DNA of 53,200 nucleotides, taken from NCBI RefSeq assembly GCF_001277345.1, contig NZ_LIUT01000006.1:514241-567440 (forward strand), read 5' to 3'. A program made the position numbers and the translations under genes. The DNA comes from Paenibacillus solani (GTDB taxonomy: Bacteria > Bacillota > Bacilli > Paenibacillales > Paenibacillaceae). Below are positions 50,623-53,200 of the stretch, piece by piece. The notes beneath the pieces were generated by a model. It did no database searches. It worked only from the letters and a program-made list of their open reading frames with translations, and was not told the origin of the DNA. Numbering within the stretch: position 1 is the first letter of the stretch; the number at the start of each line of letters is the position of its first letter.

Positions 50623-51768
50623 ATGCCTACGGAACACAAGCAATACTTCAGTCACGAACTGCTGGATTGGTATGAAATTAACAAAAGGGATCTGCCTTGG
50701 CGCAGACATCGCGATCCCTATTATATATGGGTCTCTGAGATCATGCTGCAGCAAACCAGGGTAGATACGGTCATTCCGTACTTCCACCGGTTTATTGAGC
50801 GTTTTCCTACGATCCAGTCACTTGCGGATGCGCCGGAGGACGATGTGTTGAAATGCTGGGAGGGCCTAGGCTACTATTCCCGCGCACGCAACCTTCAGGC
50901 AGCTGCAAGGCAGGTGACAGAGCAGTACGGAGGCGTTATGCCGAGCGGTAAAGATGAAGTATCTGGATTAAAAGGCATCGGACCCTATACTTCGGGGGCT
51001 ATTCGCAGCATCGCCTTCAACATTCCGGCCGCGGCCGTGGACGGAAATGTGATGCGCGTGCTGTCCCGTTACTTCTTGATTGAGGAAGATATAATGAAAG
51101 TGAAAACGCGGACCAAGATGGAGGATCTGGTGCTGACACTGGTGCCGGATGGCCGGGCTTCGGATTTCACCCAGGCTTTGATGGAACTTGGGGCATTGAT
51201 CTGTACGCCGAAATCACCCAAATGTCTGGTATGTCCGGTGATGGAGCATTGCTCTGCAAGGCTTGAGGGCAAAGAGGAGTCCCTGCCCATTAAGACAAAG
51301 GCGAAGCCTCCGCGTCCCGAATACCGTCTTACAGCGATTGTCGAAGGCACCGGTGTACACGAAGGGAAGATTCTGATCCGCAAGCGCCCATCCACCGGTT
51401 TATTGGCCGGGATGTGGGAGCTGCCGCATGTTATCGTATCGACCGAGGGGAGCGCTGTACCGACTGCGATGTCTGAGGAGACGGCGATGGCCCGTCTTCG
51501 TGCTGCCTTGCTTACGGAAGCAATTCCGGTCCTGCCGATCGGCCATGTGATGCACGCAGAGCATACCTTCAGTCATATTCAGTGGAATATGGGCGTATAC
51601 CGCTGCAAATGGCAGGATGTGCCGCCGGCGGCCTTAGTTGCAGCTGAGAGTGCAGCGGCATATGAGACAGGGGAAGAGAATTTCCGCTGGATTGATGTCC
51701 ATGATATGGAGCGTTACGCATTTCCGAATGTATTTATTCGGATTCTGAATGCATATTTTTCATCTTGA
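50623..51768 (+). CDS. mutY: A/G-specific adenine glycosylase
   Basis: A 381-residue DNA repair enzyme removing adenine paired with 8-oxoguanine. Catalytic Glu39 (WVSEIMLQQTRV) and Asp140 (AAAVDGNVMRV) correspond to E37 and D138 of E. coli. The HhH motif is LKGIGPYTSGAI. The [4Fe-4S] cluster is C194-x6-C201-x2-C204-x5-C210. The C-terminal NUDIX-like domain recognising 8-oxoG follows (about 232-375). AAGGAG lies about 12 bases before ATG. Confidence 0.97.
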   Translation: MPTEHKQYFSHELLDWYEINKRDLPWRRHRDPYYIWVSEIMLQQTRVDTVIPYFHRFIERFPTIQSLADAPEDDVLKCWEGLGYYSRARNLQAAARQVTEQYGGVMPSGKDEVSGLKGIGPYTSGAIRSIAFNIPAAAVDGNVMRVLSRYFLIEEDIMKVKTRTKMEDLVLTLVPDGRASDFTQALMELGALICTPKSPKCLVCPVMEHCSARLEGKEESLPIKTKAKPPRPEYRLTAIVEGTGVHEGKILIRKRPSTGLLAGMWELPHVIVSTEGSAVPTAMSEETAMARLRAALLTEAIPVLPIGHVMHAEHTFSHIQWNMGVYRCKWQDVPPAALVAAESAAAYETGEENFRWIDVHDMERYAFPNVFIRILNAYFSS

Positions 51769-51820
51769 AGCCGCTTTTGTTTATCATCAGTACGACTGTA
51801 AGAGAGGCTTGTAGGGAGTT

Positions 51821-53065
51821 GTGAAACTAGTGCATAGTGGGAAGAATGCTATATTGTATATCTTTGGAATCGGGGTCTCCAATCTGGGGAACTGGATCTA
51901 CCTGGTTGCGATTAATTTGCTTGTGCTGCATATGACGGGATCTCCGGCCGCAGTGGCTGGACTGTTTATCATCAGGCCGCTTGCTACACTGCTTACGAAT
52001 TCCTGGGCTGGCAGTATCATTGACAGGGCGAATAAGCGCAGGCTCATGATGATCACTGATGTGATCCGGGGAATTTTGATAGCCTTTATTCCCTTCATGT
52101 CATCAGTCTGGGGCATCTATGTCATCATGTTTATGATTAATGTGGCGGGCTCTTTCTTCGGACCTACGTCCATGACATACGTAACAAAGCTGATTCCCCC
52201 AGAGGAACGAAAACGATTTAATGCATGGTCAAGTTTCACAACATCGGGTGCGGTGCTGCTCGGACCGGCCCTCTCCGGGCTGTTGATCGCTTACACGGAT
52301 ATTCGAGTTAGCATCATCATCAATGCCGTATCCTTCTTCGTCTGTGCGTTTGTTATTTACTTTCTGCCGGATGTGGATGAAGGGGAGAGAACGGGCGGGC
52401 GGAATATCATCACGATAAAAACACTGCTGCAGGACTGGGCATCAGTGATTGATTTCGGGAGAGCGGCGAAATATTTTATGCTCGTATACGTGTTGTTTCA
52501 ATCGGCCACACTGCTTGGCTTCGCGCTTGATTCCCAGGAGGCTACGTTCATTAAGCAGGTGCTTCTTCTTGGCGATGAGGATTATGGATTGTTGGTCAGC
52601 GTAGCTGGAGCAGGGTATTTGGCAGGCTCAATGGCTGCGTCGCTATCGGTGAAACGGCTGTCACTTCGCATGTTTATTGGGGCGGGCATGCTTCTGTCGA
52701 GTGTCGGTTACATGATCTTCTACGCGTCATCGGGTCTTATGGCTGCCGTTATCGGATTTATCATTTTTGGTTTTTTCTCTTCATATGCCAATGCGGGGTA
52801 TACCACTTTTTTTCAAAATCAGGTGCCTATTGATCTTATGGGGCGCTTTACAAGCGTTACCCGACTGCTTGAAGGAATCCTCCAAATTCTGCTTACACTT
52901 CTACTGGGCTTTGCTGCCGATGTGTGGTCGCTGCAGATGGTTTGCCTGATCGGTGCAGGCATAGCTGTTCTGGTCTCGGTCATATTGCTGGTGGTGATCT
53001 ACATGCCATCGAAATTACATTATTATGAGTCTAGTTCAGCCACACCCGTGACGAGTAGCACTTAG
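51821..53065 (+). CDS. MFS exporter (MFS_3, MefA/EntS-like)
   Basis: A 414-residue transporter with about 12 spans. The N-terminal ILYIFGIGVSNLGNWIYLVA, motif A SIIDRANKRRLMMITDVIRG, and FFGPTSMTYVTKLIPPEERK fit the same subfamily as the exporter at 41577, to which it is distantly similar. The start is uncertain: GTG 51821 has AGGGAG only two bases before it, while GTG 51830 has better spacing. Substrate unknown. A hairpin and a probable insertion-sequence end follow. Confidence 0.85.
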   Translation: MKLVHSGKNAILYIFGIGVSNLGNWIYLVAINLLVLHMTGSPAAVAGLFIIRPLATLLTNSWAGSIIDRANKRRLMMITDVIRGILIAFIPFMSSVWGIYVIMFMINVAGSFFGPTSMTYVTKLIPPEERKRFNAWSSFTTSGAVLLGPALSGLLIAYTDIRVSIIINAVSFFVCAFVIYFLPDVDEGERTGGRNIITIKTLLQDWASVIDFGRAAKYFMLVYVLFQSATLLGFALDSQEATFIKQVLLLGDEDYGLLVSVAGAGYLAGSMAASLSVKRLSLRMFIGAGMLLSSVGYMIFYASSGLMAAVIGFIIFGFFSSYANAGYTTFFQNQVPIDLMGRFTSVTRLLEGILQILLTLLLGFAADVWSLQMVCLIGAGIAVLVSVILLVVIYMPSKLHYYESSSATPVTSST

Positions 53066-53106
53066 GAAAGCTAGCTTGATACTGAATATAAAAAAGGCTG
53101 CTTCGC

Positions 53107-53121
53107 GTAGACAAAGTCTAC
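53107..53121. repeat. Short hairpin downstream of the MFS gene
   Basis: GTAGAC-AAA-GTCTAC, a perfect inverted repeat just before the probable insertion-sequence end. No T tract follows on the + strand. Confidence 0.5.
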
Positions 53122-53123
53122 AG

Positions 53124-53200
53124 TGATATGCTCCCCATACGGTAGACAGGTGAAATAATAAAACCTGTTACTGTAGGGGGGCTTTTTTAATGGTTAAAAC
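53124..53200 (+). mobile_element. Probable left end of an IS3/IS150-like insertion sequence (truncated by window)
   Basis: From TGATATGCTCCCC (53124-53136) a long imperfect inverted repeat begins: GCTCCCC pairs with GGGGGGC (53175-53182) and ACAGGT with ACCTGT. It is followed by CTTTTTTA and an ATG at 53190 reading MVK to the window edge. IS150-type elements have this layout, with a TG start, a C-rich tip, a stem that blocks read-in, and orfA (MAK/MVK...) right after it. The transposase itself is outside the window, so this is a pattern call. Confidence 0.45.

Noticed and set aside
1..53200. CRISPR arrays, tRNA and rRNA genes, prophage
   Set aside because: No regularly spaced repeat, tRNA-like cloverleaf or rRNA sequence, or phage structural genes were seen.

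Overview
The window looks like chromosomal DNA from a low-to-mid-GC Gram-positive bacterium of the Bacillales, most probably Paenibacillus. This is an inference from gene content and signals: strong AGGAGG-type ribosome sites, frequent TTG and GTG starts, lipobox-type binding proteins, EcsAB, a CGC bacilliredoxin, YwbE, a free-methionine-sulfoxide reductase, a DedA/UppP pair and a chitin-active LPMO with FN3 and CBM5 modules. No rRNA, tRNA or CRISPR array was seen. The only sign of a mobile element is a probable insertion-sequence end at the right edge.

Layout. 1-6.1 kb: tail of an unknown gene, an AGCS sodium/amino-acid symporter, an orphan anti-sigma-like membrane protein, a DinB-like protein, and a malic enzyme translationally coupled to a methyltransferase. 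6.1-12.5 kb: the secreted AA10 chitin oxidase behind a long leader with a cre-like site, a decayed GAF histidine kinase, and a chemoreceptor followed by a secreted PheC-like binding protein or dehydratase. 12.6-19.6 kb: a carbohydrate locus with a lipoprotein, two MalF/MalG permeases (no ATPase), a carboxylesterase and two overlapping Gfo/Idh/MocA dehydrogenases. 19.8-21.8 kb: a small NDT-like protein and the convergent uppP/DedA pair of undecaprenyl-phosphate recycling.

22.1-30.2 kb is the most unusual region. Two paralogous modules, each a flavoprotein of the fumarate-reductase/APS-reductase-alpha type followed by a 2x[4Fe-4S] ferredoxin, flank two SsuC-type ABC permeases. An SsuA/NMT1-type lipoprotein and a nitroreductase follow. 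The promoter region carries a TAATTCCAAT element at the expected start site and a terminator-like hairpin before the first gene. The first ferredoxin has a one-base frameshift, and no ABC ATPase is present. I read the region as uptake plus redox conversion of an organosulfur-type compound; the substrate is unknown.

30.2-53.2 kb: a two-component system whose promoter region carries four CTGAA repeats at exactly 11-bp period; a pirin; an NlpC/P60 hydrolase; YwbE; an orphan lipoprotein; a glutamine-rich coiled-coil protein; a free-methionine-R-sulfoxide reductase; an alpha/beta hydrolase; a GNAT enzyme; a DHA2 drug exporter with a possible attenuator; a MarR regulator; an MFS exporter; EcsAB; an HI0933-type flavoprotein; a LytS/PAS histidine kinase; a 37-residue conserved-looking small protein; a bacilliredoxin; NadE; AcpS; MutY; a further MFS exporter; and the insertion-sequence end.

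Several annotated starts were moved from the longest open frame to an internal codon with a better ribosome site; each is stated. Family names come from reading protein motifs, not from database searches.
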